DNA of 64,000 bases from Paenibacillus sp. FJAT-26967 (GTDB lineage: Bacteria; Bacillota; Bacilli; Paenibacillales; NBRC-103111): contig NZ_LMXH01000007.1 in NCBI RefSeq assembly GCF_001541095.1, positions 72,391 to 136,390 on the forward strand, written 5' to 3'. Numbering within the stretch: the stretch's first letter is position 1; each line of letters begins with the position of its first letter. The position numbers and the translations under genes were made by a program. Shown piece after piece: positions 43,725 to 51,671 of the stretch. A model generated the notes under the pieces. The model had not been told where the DNA came from. It was given only the letters and a program-made list of their open reading frames with translations, and did no database searches.

Positions 43725-46325
43725 CTACAGGCGCGGATCGATTTCCTTCTCCTGCGCCACCTCGAACAGCAGCCCCGCGGCCGCTTGCTTGTAGGCCTCA
43801 TGGTCCGGCGCAATATCCGCAAGCGGGATTTGCAGCATGAGCTGCCCGAGCCGGTGCTCATTCAGAGAAGTCCTCAGCTTCTGCCGGATGCTCTTCTGCT
43901 TCATCAGCTTGCTGTACTTGTGCGGGAACCGGTAATCGTAGCCGTAGATGATGGACATGTACTCTGCATTGCGTACTTTCATGTGCGGGACCGCCTTACT
44001 TCGTACTGCGTCCGCCCCGGCCTGTTCCGGCTTGATGACGACGCCTTCCATACCGTTCTCCGCGGTAAGCTTCGCAAAATACGCCCCCGCTTGCCCGTAA
44101 GAATCCGCCGAGGTCAAATCCAGCAGAAGGGCCTCGTCCTCCGACAGGAAACGGTACATGTCGGAAGTCTTCCATACCGGCATTTCCTCACGGCCGTCCG
44201 TGTAGATCATTTTCAGAACGGCAAATGGCTTGTAGGCCAGCTCGCCATCGCCCGCATACAGATCCAGCTGCTTCTTGTAGGTCTCATACGCGGCCCGATG
44301 CCCCGCAAGCGGAACCTTATTCTCCAGAATGCCGCGCAGATTCTTGTAATTCTGGTACACGCTGGACCCGTATTTCTCGCTGAGAGCCGACTTGTTCAGA
44401 TGAAACTGATCCTGCTCGAAGCCGCTCTCGCGGTACGCTTGCGCCAGCTGCCCGAAGGCCTGCTCGAAACCGCTGGTTTCCAGGAAGGCCAGCTCGGTTT
44501 CCAGCGCTTTCTCAATCGGCCGGAACTGCTTGTCGATCAGTCCCTCGCCCAGTACGCGCCATGGAAGCAGCTCTCCATCCAGAATCAACACGGCGAGATC
44601 ATTCTCTTCCATGTAAGCGCCGAACTTATCCAGCAGCTTCTCATAGACAGGCGTCAGATTCACGCCAACGATCTTGTACCCGTTCCGGCTGACCGCATAG
44701 CTCCCGGCCGGGTCGCGGTGCAGGTACACATTGCAGCGCGAGCCCATGTATTTGGGCTGGAGTATAACTTCGGTTACACCGTGCTCCTTGTAATAATCCA
44801 GTCCGCGCCTTAGCGACTCCAATTCACCGGACGCCTCATCCTTGTCCGCCGGGGACATGGTGCCCGAGATGAAGTTAATCCGGTTGTGTGAGCAATAGTT
44901 CAGTCTGCGCAGATCCTCCGCATCCAAGTCGTGAAGCGACACGTTTCTTTCCAGCTGGAACAATGCCTGAAGCTCTTCATGCAGAACTGTTCCCCGCGCC
45001 CGGCGGGATTTATAGACCGGCTTATACGTAATGCTTACGGCTGTCAGCGCATTCCCCTGCACAGAGCCGGTATCCAGATGCAGCTTGTTGCGGATGCGGA
45101 AGGCCTGCTTGGCCGCCACATGCCCGAAGATGTGGAACGGGTGATTCTTAACCGCTTCCTCCTGCAGAAAAGCAAGCTGCTCCTCCAGCGGAGCGCTTCG
45201 GTCAATGCGGAAGTTCCGCTGGTGGCGCGCCGAGTTCGCGTCAAGCTTGCCGATGTACTTATTGCGGCAAGGAGCGTGTGTCACGAAGAACGACGGCCCC
45301 TGCACTCCGATCAGCCGGTAGAACGGCTTGGAGCGCTCCACTAGCGCATTAAACTTCGCGAGCAGCTCCTGATCGCCGGCTAATACCTGCGTCGAATCGA
45401 AATACGTATGCAGCAGTTCCCGGTCGATCCCGCTGATTTCCCCGCGCAGGTACTTGTACACGAAGTTCTCGTGATTGCCGAGCACCAGCAGAAAATGCTC
45501 CCGGTTCTCATACAGAAACTCGACCGTTTCGCGGGTGTTCCGGCCCTTGTCGATCCAGTCGCCGACGAGGATAATCTTCGTGTCCTGCATCCGGCCTGTG
45601 GCAATCAGGCGGCTGCCTTCGATTCCGAATCCGTAATCCATGAGCAGGCCTTTCAGCTCTCCGGCACATTCGTGGACATCGCCCACGACGATGTATTTCC
45701 GGTCCTGCGGCAGGATGGCCGCCATATACTCCGCTTGATCATCCACCATGATTTTATAAGCTTCATTTGCCCGCCCCTCTTCGGGCAAGTAGAAATCCTT
45801 GGCGCGAATCTTATGAACTTTCGTATACCCTTCCCGTCCAAGCGATCCGAGCACTTCTTTGCGCAGCCGGTTAATGTGGCTGGTGATCAGTTTCTTGGAG
45901 CGCTCCGATGCATAATAGTCTTCTCGTTGGCGGTAATCGAACAAGATGACTTCGAGGTTGTAGTTATGGTCGTGCGCGATCTCCCGGACTGCTGCCCTGA
46001 AATCTTCTGCGAGCCCCGTTGTATCCACGATGACGAACTCCGCATTAACCGGGAACGAGGTCGCCATCTTGAGACGGGTATACAGCAACTGAAAAGCCTG
46101 CTCGCTCGCCTCCAGCATAACTTGATCGTACTTGTCGTATTCGAACCCGAGTATTTCCTGGCGGATACTGTCCGAAGACAAGTACTGGACATTCGCCTTC
46201 AGAGCCCTGGTGTCATCCTGAAACCGGAGCTGGGGAATCAGAACCTCCCGGGCAAACGTCGTTTTACCGCATTCCGTTGATCCTACCAGCATATAGATCG
46301 TATGGACCTTCGTTCTAATCTCCAC
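43725..46325 (-). CDS. pnkp: Bacterial Pnkp: RNA 5'-kinase / 2',3'-phosphatase / ligase
   Basis: 866 aa, the usual length of bacterial Pnkp. Three modules: (1) P-loop polynucleotide kinase, residues ~1-170, with VGSTECGKTTF; (2) calcineurin-like phosphatase, ~200-400, with GDVHE, GDWIDKG and GNHENF metal ligands; (3) C-terminal adenylyltransferase ligase, ~480-866, with the nucleotidyl-lysine motif PKYMGSR and the partner motifs ILDGELLPW and EGVVIKPE. It heals and seals broken RNA together with Hen1, which methylates the 3' end. GTG start at 46325 behind AAGGAGG; the start overlaps the hen1 stop by 11 bases, so translation is coupled. Confidence 0.97.
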   Translation of the reverse strand: MEIRTKVHTIYMLVGSTECGKTTFAREVLIPQLRFQDDTRALKANVQYLSSDSIRQEILGFEYDKYDQVMLEASEQAFQLLYTRLKMATSFPVNAEFVIVDTTGLAEDFRAAVREIAHDHNYNLEVILFDYRQREDYYASERSKKLITSHINRLRKEVLGSLGREGYTKVHKIRAKDFYLPEEGRANEAYKIMVDDQAEYMAAILPQDRKYIVVGDVHECAGELKGLLMDYGFGIEGSRLIATGRMQDTKIILVGDWIDKGRNTRETVEFLYENREHFLLVLGNHENFVYKYLRGEISGIDRELLHTYFDSTQVLAGDQELLAKFNALVERSKPFYRLIGVQGPSFFVTHAPCRNKYIGKLDANSARHQRNFRIDRSAPLEEQLAFLQEEAVKNHPFHIFGHVAAKQAFRIRNKLHLDTGSVQGNALTAVSITYKPVYKSRRARGTVLHEELQALFQLERNVSLHDLDAEDLRRLNYCSHNRINFISGTMSPADKDEASGELESLRRGLDYYKEHGVTEVILQPKYMGSRCNVYLHRDPAGSYAVSRNGYKIVGVNLTPVYEKLLDKFGAYMEENDLAVLILDGELLPWRVLGEGLIDKQFRPIEKALETELAFLETSGFEQAFGQLAQAYRESGFEQDQFHLNKSALSEKYGSSVYQNYKNLRGILENKVPLAGHRAAYETYKKQLDLYAGDGELAYKPFAVLKMIYTDGREEMPVWKTSDMYRFLSEDEALLLDLTSADSYGQAGAYFAKLTAENGMEGVVIKPEQAGADAVRSKAVPHMKVRNAEYMSIIYGYDYRFPHKYSKLMKQKSIRQKLRTSLNEHRLGQLMLQIPLADIAPDHEAYKQAAAGLLFEVAQEKEIDPRL

Positions 46326-47625
46326 CTGCCACCGCCTCCTTTTTCTTCACAATCACGCCCTGTGTCGTCTGAATACCGTTCACTCCGTCTCCGATCGCAA
46401 CGTATGTATAATCCAGCTTCAGCCTGCCTTCCGGACCGGCTTCTTCTTCCAGTTCACGGGCCAAATCTGTAAACCACCGCCGGAATTCTTCCAGTCCCAT
46501 TTCCCATTTGTGATCGGCATGCCGGAATCCGTCCAGCTCATAATACTCGTTAAAATCCGCATTAGGCGTCGTTATGACGAATGTATGAAAATCAACCCTT
46601 GTGCATACTTGCTTAATCAGCTTCCGCGCTTCCTCCAGGCTCATATGCTCGATAACCTCCGTCAGCAGCACATCCACCTGCTCGCCGTTATACCCCTCCA
46701 GGAATGCTTCTATGGAAGCCAGCGCAACCAGATTATCCAGCTCCTTGGCACTGGCCTTGCGCTTCACTACTTCCAGCGTCTCCTCATGGATATCCACCGC
46801 ATAGTAACTGCCTTCAATTTTCCCGGCAAAAGGAATCGCATAGAACCCTTCCCCGCAGCCCAGATCGAGGATGGACTTGTCAAAGGGGAGAATACCGCGG
46901 ATGTAATTCCGTCTCTGATGCGCGGTGCTGCCGAAATCAAACCGGATGCTGTAACGGTCTGTTTGTTCCAGTTCCGCCTTGTACTCCTTAAACCGTTCCT
47001 TCGAGGTCAGGAAATTCCTTACGAACAAGCTGCGAATATAGAACGGCGCGTTTATAACGTGAATACTGCTAATATATTTGCCCAGGATGTTATCCGAAAT
47101 GTCGATATATTCTTCTCCGAACTGAGCCAGGAACAGGCATAATACGCTCACCACATTCAGCAGTTGATACAAGCTTCTGCCCGTCGTCACGGTCAGCGAG
47201 TAGCTTTTGTGTGTGAGATGGGTCAGCGTGAAGGTGAAATCGGGCAGGTGCTTTTCAAAAAACTCCACATACCGGACCAGCTGCACATGAATCACCGGAA
47301 TCGTACAGGTATTCTCGTAACCATCCGTATCCCGTGCATCCCGTACCTTCAGCGGAGCGGAGAAAAACTCATTCAGAGCATTCAGCGGGAACAACGGCGT
47401 GTTGTAACGGGACACGTTCAAATATTCAAAATTCTCATCCTGATGTTTCTTGTAAGAGATCTCGTTGTCCGCATCTTTGAAATACACGTTAAAAGTGGAA
47501 GAGTCCGTATACCAGCCGTAGGCTGTTCCTTTACGGACCGACCTCAGCATCATGCCGGAGCCCGGATTTTTCTTGATGATGAAGGACAAATCCGGATTGG
47601 TGGACTTCACCTGAAATATAGCCAT
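46315..47625 (-). CDS. hen1: Hen1: 3'-terminal RNA ribose 2'-O-methyltransferase
   Basis: 436 aa. The N-terminal ~240 residues are the Hen1 N domain that activates the ligase of Pnkp (AIFQVKSTNPDLSFIIKKNP, MLRSVRKGTAYGWY, NVSRYNTPLF). The C-terminal methyltransferase has the SAM loop LDLGCGEGFYAIPFA and the metal-binding EVIEHM...H motif typical of Hen1. It marks the repaired 3' end with 2'-O-methyl so the same toxin cannot cut again. The frame is open to 47796, but AAGGAG lies 9 bases before the ATG at 47625 and the upstream residues do not fit the family. Confidence 0.96.
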   Translation of the reverse strand: MAIFQVKSTNPDLSFIIKKNPGSGMMLRSVRKGTAYGWYTDSSTFNVYFKDADNEISYKKHQDENFEYLNVSRYNTPLFPLNALNEFFSAPLKVRDARDTDGYENTCTIPVIHVQLVRYVEFFEKHLPDFTFTLTHLTHKSYSLTVTTGRSLYQLLNVVSVLCLFLAQFGEEYIDISDNILGKYISSIHVINAPFYIRSLFVRNFLTSKERFKEYKAELEQTDRYSIRFDFGSTAHQRRNYIRGILPFDKSILDLGCGEGFYAIPFAGKIEGSYYAVDIHEETLEVVKRKASAKELDNLVALASIEAFLEGYNGEQVDVLLTEVIEHMSLEEARKLIKQVCTRVDFHTFVITTPNADFNEYYELDGFRHADHKWEMGLEEFRRWFTDLARELEEEAGPEGRLKLDYTYVAIGDGVNGIQTTQGVIVKKKEAVAGGD

Positions 47626-47668
47626 GTGTATCAACTCCTTATCTAATGTTCTATTCGTAAAAAAACGC

Positions 47669-48451
47669 CTATCCCCACACTTCATGCAGCGCCGAACGGA
47701 AAAGCTTATCCAGCTGCTCCTGACCCGGAAGATCCGCATCATCCATGGCCGCTGCCGTTTGCTCGAAATGCGCGATCCGCTCTTCCAGAAATTCATTCAG
47801 CTGGGTCAGTTTTGGCTCGTAATCCAGCTCTTCGCCCGCTTTTTTGCGGGATAGAAGCTGCTGGATTACGCCGTACAGCTCGCTCTCCTTCGGTATAAGC
47901 GCATCGACCAGCGTGCCGAATTCCATCGGAGGCATGCTGTTGCGGGACTCAATCCAGGTGCAGGCCAGAAGCGGCCTCAGCACGTAGAAGTACTTTTTGA
48001 TCTTCACCCGATCCCCCTGCAAATACTGCCGGTAGTTCCCTTTGGCCATATTGAGGTAATGGTACGTACACGACTTCGGGGAGAAAGTTAACGGAGATAA
48101 GCTCCGGATCTGCTCCGCCACCGAGTATTCCTCATAATAACGGATCGGGGACTGAAGCCACTCCAGCAGCGGCGGATTCGATTTGCGGAACAGGTAGAGC
48201 GCTTTGCGCAGATCCCAGCCGCTCAGATCCAGCAGATCGTGGATCGGCTTCTCGATCACATCTCTCTTTTCAAATACAGACAAGTACCATGAGAGAGGCC
48301 GCACGTATATAAAACGGACGTCATAGTCGCTGTCGCGGGAAGGAAATCCCCAGGCACGACTTCCCGATTCGCAGGCATATAAAATACGCACGCCCTCTTG
48401 CTGCTCGATATGCTGAAGCTCCGTTCGTATAGTCGACCGGTAATCTGACAT
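47669..48451 (-). CDS. rlaP: RlaP-family nucleotidyltransferase (RNA-repair-associated DNA polymerase beta fold)
   Basis: 260 aa. The polymerase-beta nucleotidyltransferase signature is CESGSRAWGFPSRDSDYDVRF (Gly-Ser then DxD, about residues 28-48). Helical remainder with RPLSWYLSVFEK and a CTYHYLNMAKGNYRQYL segment matches the RlaP family, which is strongly linked to bacterial RNA-repair operons. It may add or remove nucleotides at RNA ends; the exact reaction is not established. AAAGGAGTG lies 8 bases before the ATG. First enzyme gene of the operon, 43 bases before hen1. Confidence 0.93.
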   Translation of the reverse strand: MSDYRSTIRTELQHIEQQEGVRILYACESGSRAWGFPSRDSDYDVRFIYVRPLSWYLSVFEKRDVIEKPIHDLLDLSGWDLRKALYLFRKSNPPLLEWLQSPIRYYEEYSVAEQIRSLSPLTFSPKSCTYHYLNMAKGNYRQYLQGDRVKIKKYFYVLRPLLACTWIESRNSMPPMEFGTLVDALIPKESELYGVIQQLLSRKKAGEELDYEPKLTQLNEFLEERIAHFEQTAAAMDDADLPGQEQLDKLFRSALHEVWG

Positions 48452-48482
48452 ATGATGTCACTCCTTTGCTTGTTCACGATAT

Positions 48483-48506
48483 GGTTCAGGTTCAGGTTCA
48501 GGTTCA
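48483..48506. repeat. Four tandem GGTTCA hexamers upstream of rlaP
   Basis: GGTTCA repeated exactly four times, about 32 bases upstream of the rlaP start and within its 5' untranslated region. It could change copy number by slippage and shift leader structure or spacing. Confidence 0.8.
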
Positions 48507-48653
48507 TTGGAGCGTCCGGCATGATATAAATCAGCTTCGGCCGATTCCGTCCAATCATTCCCACGCTTAGGGATATAAACGAAATAGGCCACGGACTCAA
48601 GAGTCCATGACCGGATTTCACACTGTATCAGGAGGCACATGGCAGACTCCAAT

Positions 48654-48800
48654 TTAAATAGAGTCCGAATAATCCCTCTTATGAATACAATTCCGGCAGG
48701 CCGCTGAGCGTGCACTGCTTCTATGAAGATGTGGCGCGATAATAAGACGTTCATCCTGCTGCTGATTAAGCCCGCAAATATCCTGATGCAGATTTAGCAT
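48654..48800 (-). CDS. Possible small ORF in the RNA-repair leader
   Basis: 48 codons starting at the ATG 48800, preceded by AAAGGAGG with about 8-base spacing, as good as any in the window. Begins MLNLHQDICGLNQQQ and is His/Cys/Arg-rich; no family recognised. A second frame (98 codons, 48754-48458) overlaps it and ends exactly at the rlaP ribosome binding site, so a frameshifted ~110-codon gene is also possible. It lies between the tRNA-like RNA and rlaP. Might be a leader peptide or a decayed gene; low certainty. Confidence 0.35.
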   Translation of the reverse strand: MLNLHQDICGLNQQQDERLIIAPHLHRSSARSAACRNCIHKRDYSDSI

Positions 48801-48926
48801 GGTCATCGGCCTCCTTTGAATTAGTAGTGAAAGTATACTTTATGTTCCAAATATTGTAAATCATAACCTTTTATATAACGTTATGCGCCTGCTTATCCCG
48901 CGCTACTCTTGGGAGCTATCCAGGCT

Positions 48927-49050
48927 CATCGCCGACACCAGGCACAGACTGCTCTACCAGTCTGTGCTATCCTGCCTTGCGGCAGGAGTGGGATTCGAAC
49001 CAACGGCAAGTCGCTTAAAAGGTGAATTAACCCGTCGGGGCGCCTCAATG
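48927..49050 (-). ncRNA. Circularly permuted tRNA-like RNA, Y RNA (YrlA)-like
   Basis: Minus strand, core 49004-48951. In order: T-arm with GTTGG, loop TTCGAAT and CCCAC (one mismatch); 3' acceptor strand TCCTGCC (48987-48981); tetraloop GCAA; 5' acceptor strand GGCAGGA (48976-48970), a perfect 7-bp stem; TA as positions 8-9; D-arm GCAC, loop AGACTGGTA with G18-G19 and A14, then GAGC (one mismatch). All elbow contacts of a tRNA are possible, but the acceptor is closed by the GNRA loop, so it cannot be aminoacylated. Flanks GGTG-TCGG-CGATG can pair with CACC, CCGA and CATTG, forming the stem that replaces the anticodon arm. This is the plan of bacterial Y RNAs. Confidence 0.75.
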
Positions 49051-49270
49051 ATCTGATCGTAAGGCCGGCACCGGGATGCCGATCTCGCCCTCTTATCATC
49101 GCTCATTCCGGCCGCAACGAACATGGCGAAAGTATTACGAAAGCCGAAAAAGTTTGGCATTCCGCCCAGATGCTCCCCTTTTTGATAGAATGAAAGAGAC
49201 GGGTATACAAAAAGCAGCGAGAGGGCGGCCGGGCCCTGCTAACGGGAGACAAAGAAACGGGGAATGTTCA

Positions 49271-50596
49271 GTGGCTAGAGAAAGTTTCGATAAAGAAATC
49301 CAGTTCCTCCGTCTGCTGGCTTTGACTAGCGGAGCCTACAGCCGGCAGCAGTTTGCGGAGCGTCTGGGCATATCTGTACATACGTTCGATAAAACACTCC
49401 GGCGCCTGAAGGAAATCGTTAGCGCCGTACATAATCAGCTGCCCGAAACACAAAGCAAGGAATTCGCGGAGATGCTCCGCTTCAATTATTATGAATCGGC
49501 AGATCCGATGCTTCTTTTCCTGTACCGCGCCAAATCTCTCAAGGAATCCGAATCCCGGCGCCTGTCGCTCATTCTGACCGCGATTCAGGACCGGTCCCTG
49601 ACTGCCTATGAACTGATGGATGCCTGCTGCCGGGGTCTCCCGGAGGACTTGTCTCTGCCTGATGAGAAAACAATTCGCTCGGATCTCAAATATTTGGAGG
49701 AGGTCGGCGTCATCCTCCGGGAGCCGGGAGGACGCCCTTACCGGTATCGCATCCAGCATGATCTGGTCCGGGAACTCAGTAACGAAGAGCTGCTTGATCT
49801 GTACGATTACGTGGATGTAATGGCGAATACACAGATTCCTTCCGTCCAGGGTTACCTGCTGCGCGACAGCCTGAAGAAAGCACTCAAGCAGCAGGGGCTG
49901 CAGGCTGAGATCGCGGAGCCCTTCCTGTACAAGTACCACTACTATTCCCGTATTCTGGATGAAGCGCACTTGTACACTCTCCTGGAGGCAATCCGGCAGC
50001 GCAGGAAGCTTTCCTTCCTTTACTTCTCGCCGAAGTCGCGCAAAAGCTATGCCTCACAGAATACCAATCCGCTGTTCGAGCGCGACATCGCAGGCCGGCA
50101 GGAGCTTATTCTCCCGCTCAAAGTCGTGTACGATCATCAATACGGCCGGTGGTATCTGCTCGGCCACACTGCCCGCCAAGGCATCATCAAATTCCGGATG
50201 GAGGGCTTGACCCAGATTCAGGAGGGCGCTCCCGTAACCGAAGAGACTTTCCGGCTTAGGCTGGGAGAACTGGAAGCGAAGACACGCTACAGCTGGCTGA
50301 TCGACACCGGCAGCCCCGTCCGGGTGCGGGCGCGTTTCTACAAGCCGGAAAGGGCTCCTGCCGATTTCGTCAAAGAACGGGTGCTCCTTCAGGGACAGTG
50401 GGGCGAAATTACCGAAGAAACCGCAGAATCATTCGTGTACGAGATCACGGTTAACGGAATGACGGAAATTAAGCCGTGGCTCAGGAGCTTCGGGTCCAGC
50501 TGCGAAGTTCTGGAACCTGCCCGGCTGAGGCGGGAATTTATTGCGGAGTGGAAGGAGATGCATGCGTACTATGAACCTGTTCGAGAAAATCTTTAA
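49271..50596 (+). CDS. WYL-domain transcriptional regulator 1
   Basis: 441 aa. An N-terminal winged helix (RLLALTSGAYSRQQFAERLGISVHTFDKTLRRL) and a second HTH-like segment near 135-180 precede the WYL domain (ILPLKVVYDHQYGRWYLLGH, about residues 265-310) and a WCX-like C-terminus. WYL proteins sense ligands such as nucleic acid and regulate stress or defence genes. The frame is open to 49076, but GGGGA lies 8 bases before a GTG at 49271 that gives the expected start, and the upstream part covers the promoter region. Divergent from the RNA-repair operon and overlapping the second WYL gene by 35 bases. Confidence 0.9.
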   Translation: MARESFDKEIQFLRLLALTSGAYSRQQFAERLGISVHTFDKTLRRLKEIVSAVHNQLPETQSKEFAEMLRFNYYESADPMLLFLYRAKSLKESESRRLSLILTAIQDRSLTAYELMDACCRGLPEDLSLPDEKTIRSDLKYLEEVGVILREPGGRPYRYRIQHDLVRELSNEELLDLYDYVDVMANTQIPSVQGYLLRDSLKKALKQQGLQAEIAEPFLYKYHYYSRILDEAHLYTLLEAIRQRRKLSFLYFSPKSRKSYASQNTNPLFERDIAGRQELILPLKVVYDHQYGRWYLLGHTARQGIIKFRMEGLTQIQEGAPVTEETFRLRLGELEAKTRYSWLIDTGSPVRVRARFYKPERAPADFVKERVLLQGQWGEITEETAESFVYEITVNGMTEIKPWLRSFGSSCEVLEPARLRREFIAEWKEMHAYYEPVRENL

Positions 50597-51452
50597 CTAT
50601 CAGATCATCTCGCGTCTGGATGAATCGGGCCTTTACACCCTGACTTCACACGAACGGAGCTGGCTCAAAAGCATGCTCGCCCACCCTTCGGCCGCCGCAG
50701 CCTTTTCACCCGGGACATTGGAGAAACTGCGGAACCTGCTGGAGCCGGAGCAGACCGCGGATGTATCCTCCAGCTTGACCGAGAAAGCCAAAAGCCGTGA
50801 AGGCGAGGCGTTCCCTCCCCTTCTCCGTCAGCTTCGCCGCTTGCTGAGAGCCCGGCAGGGCTTCCGGCTGACGTACCGGGTCAAGAACGGGCGCATCCAG
50901 CAGGACCGATCCGGACTGCCCTACAAGCTCGAGTATTCCATGGTCAAAAGAGAGTGGTACCTGCTCTGGTACAGCCTCCACAACCGGACCTTCATGTCCA
51001 CCCGGCTCCAGAACATCACCCGGGTAAGCGAAGAACCCGTAACCGCTGAGGTCTACAGCAGTGTGATTAGAAGACTCGAGGGGGCGCTGCTGTCTCGTAA
51101 AGATCAGATTGTCATCGAGGTGATCTGCCGGTACAACGCGGAATTGTCGAGAATCCTCTATGCCTTCTCCTGCTTCGAGAAAGAGGTAGACTACACGACT
51201 GATACGGATACGTATCGGATCCGGCTTACCTACCAGCGCGATGATGCGGAGTACATTCTGTCCAAGCTCCGATTTCTCGGGATGCGGGTTAAGGTCGTAG
51301 AGGGAGCGGAGCTTCGGGAGAGGATGCGGGAGACATCAGCGAAGGCACTGAGAAGGTATGAGATTGAGCCCAATACGGCAGAGCTGGATAAATTTACGGC
51401 GGATGGACTTGCTGCTGAAGAGGCAGCTGCCAGTACGGCCGAGGAGATATAA
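50562..51452 (+). CDS. WYL-domain protein 2
   Basis: 296 aa. WYL core GLPYKLEYSMVKREWYLLWY at about residues 120-140 with TRLQNITRV after it; a C-terminal WCX-like region follows (YRIRLTYQRDDAEYILSKLR). The N-terminal ~90 residues are helical but lack a clear winged helix, so this may act as partner or co-sensor of WYL 1. ATG at 50562 is 4-5 bases after AAGGAG and inside the WYL 1 gene, indicating coupled translation. Ends in an Ala/Glu-rich tail. Confidence 0.85.
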   Translation: MRTMNLFEKIFNYQIISRLDESGLYTLTSHERSWLKSMLAHPSAAAAFSPGTLEKLRNLLEPEQTADVSSSLTEKAKSREGEAFPPLLRQLRRLLRARQGFRLTYRVKNGRIQQDRSGLPYKLEYSMVKREWYLLWYSLHNRTFMSTRLQNITRVSEEPVTAEVYSSVIRRLEGALLSRKDQIVIEVICRYNAELSRILYAFSCFEKEVDYTTDTDTYRIRLTYQRDDAEYILSKLRFLGMRVKVVEGAELRERMRETSAKALRRYEIEPNTAELDKFTADGLAAEEAAASTAEEI

Positions 51453-51637
51453 GCCGCTGGTGCCGGGCCCGGGTTGTCGAGCGGACGGACTCTCTCGTTG
51501 CCGGACTCGGCAGGAGAGGCTCCCCCCATACAAAGACCAGAAGAACAGGATAGCATGCCGCCGTCATATATACGAACCTTGGATCAAGCATCCGCTCACT
51601 TGAGCAAGCGGTCTGATTCCCCGCGAACAATGAAAAT

Positions 51638-51671
51638 GAGAAGCCGGTTTTTACCTTTGGCTTCTCTTTTT
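51638..51671. terminator. Terminator between WYL genes and flagellin
   Basis: GAGAAGCC and GGCTTCTC with a T run on the plus strand; overlaps the flagellin stop region. Confidence 0.8.

Noticed and set aside
43623-44813. 396-codon plus-strand ORF over pnkp
   Set aside because: Shadow of the ligase domain in another frame; no family features and no ribosome binding site.
48927-49050. Ordinary tRNA gene
   Set aside because: The T-arm precedes the acceptor and D-arm, the acceptor is closed by a tetraloop, and no anticodon arm of normal size is present.
48954-49160. 68-codon minus-strand ORF across the tRNA-like element
   Set aside because: The peptide GSNPTPAA-type end is what a T-arm gives when translated; the RNA structure explains the sequence better.
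49140-49190. Sigma-54 promoter (RtcR-like control) ahead of the WYL genes
   Set aside because: A TGGCA is present, but the GG-to-GC distance is 14 instead of 10 bases.
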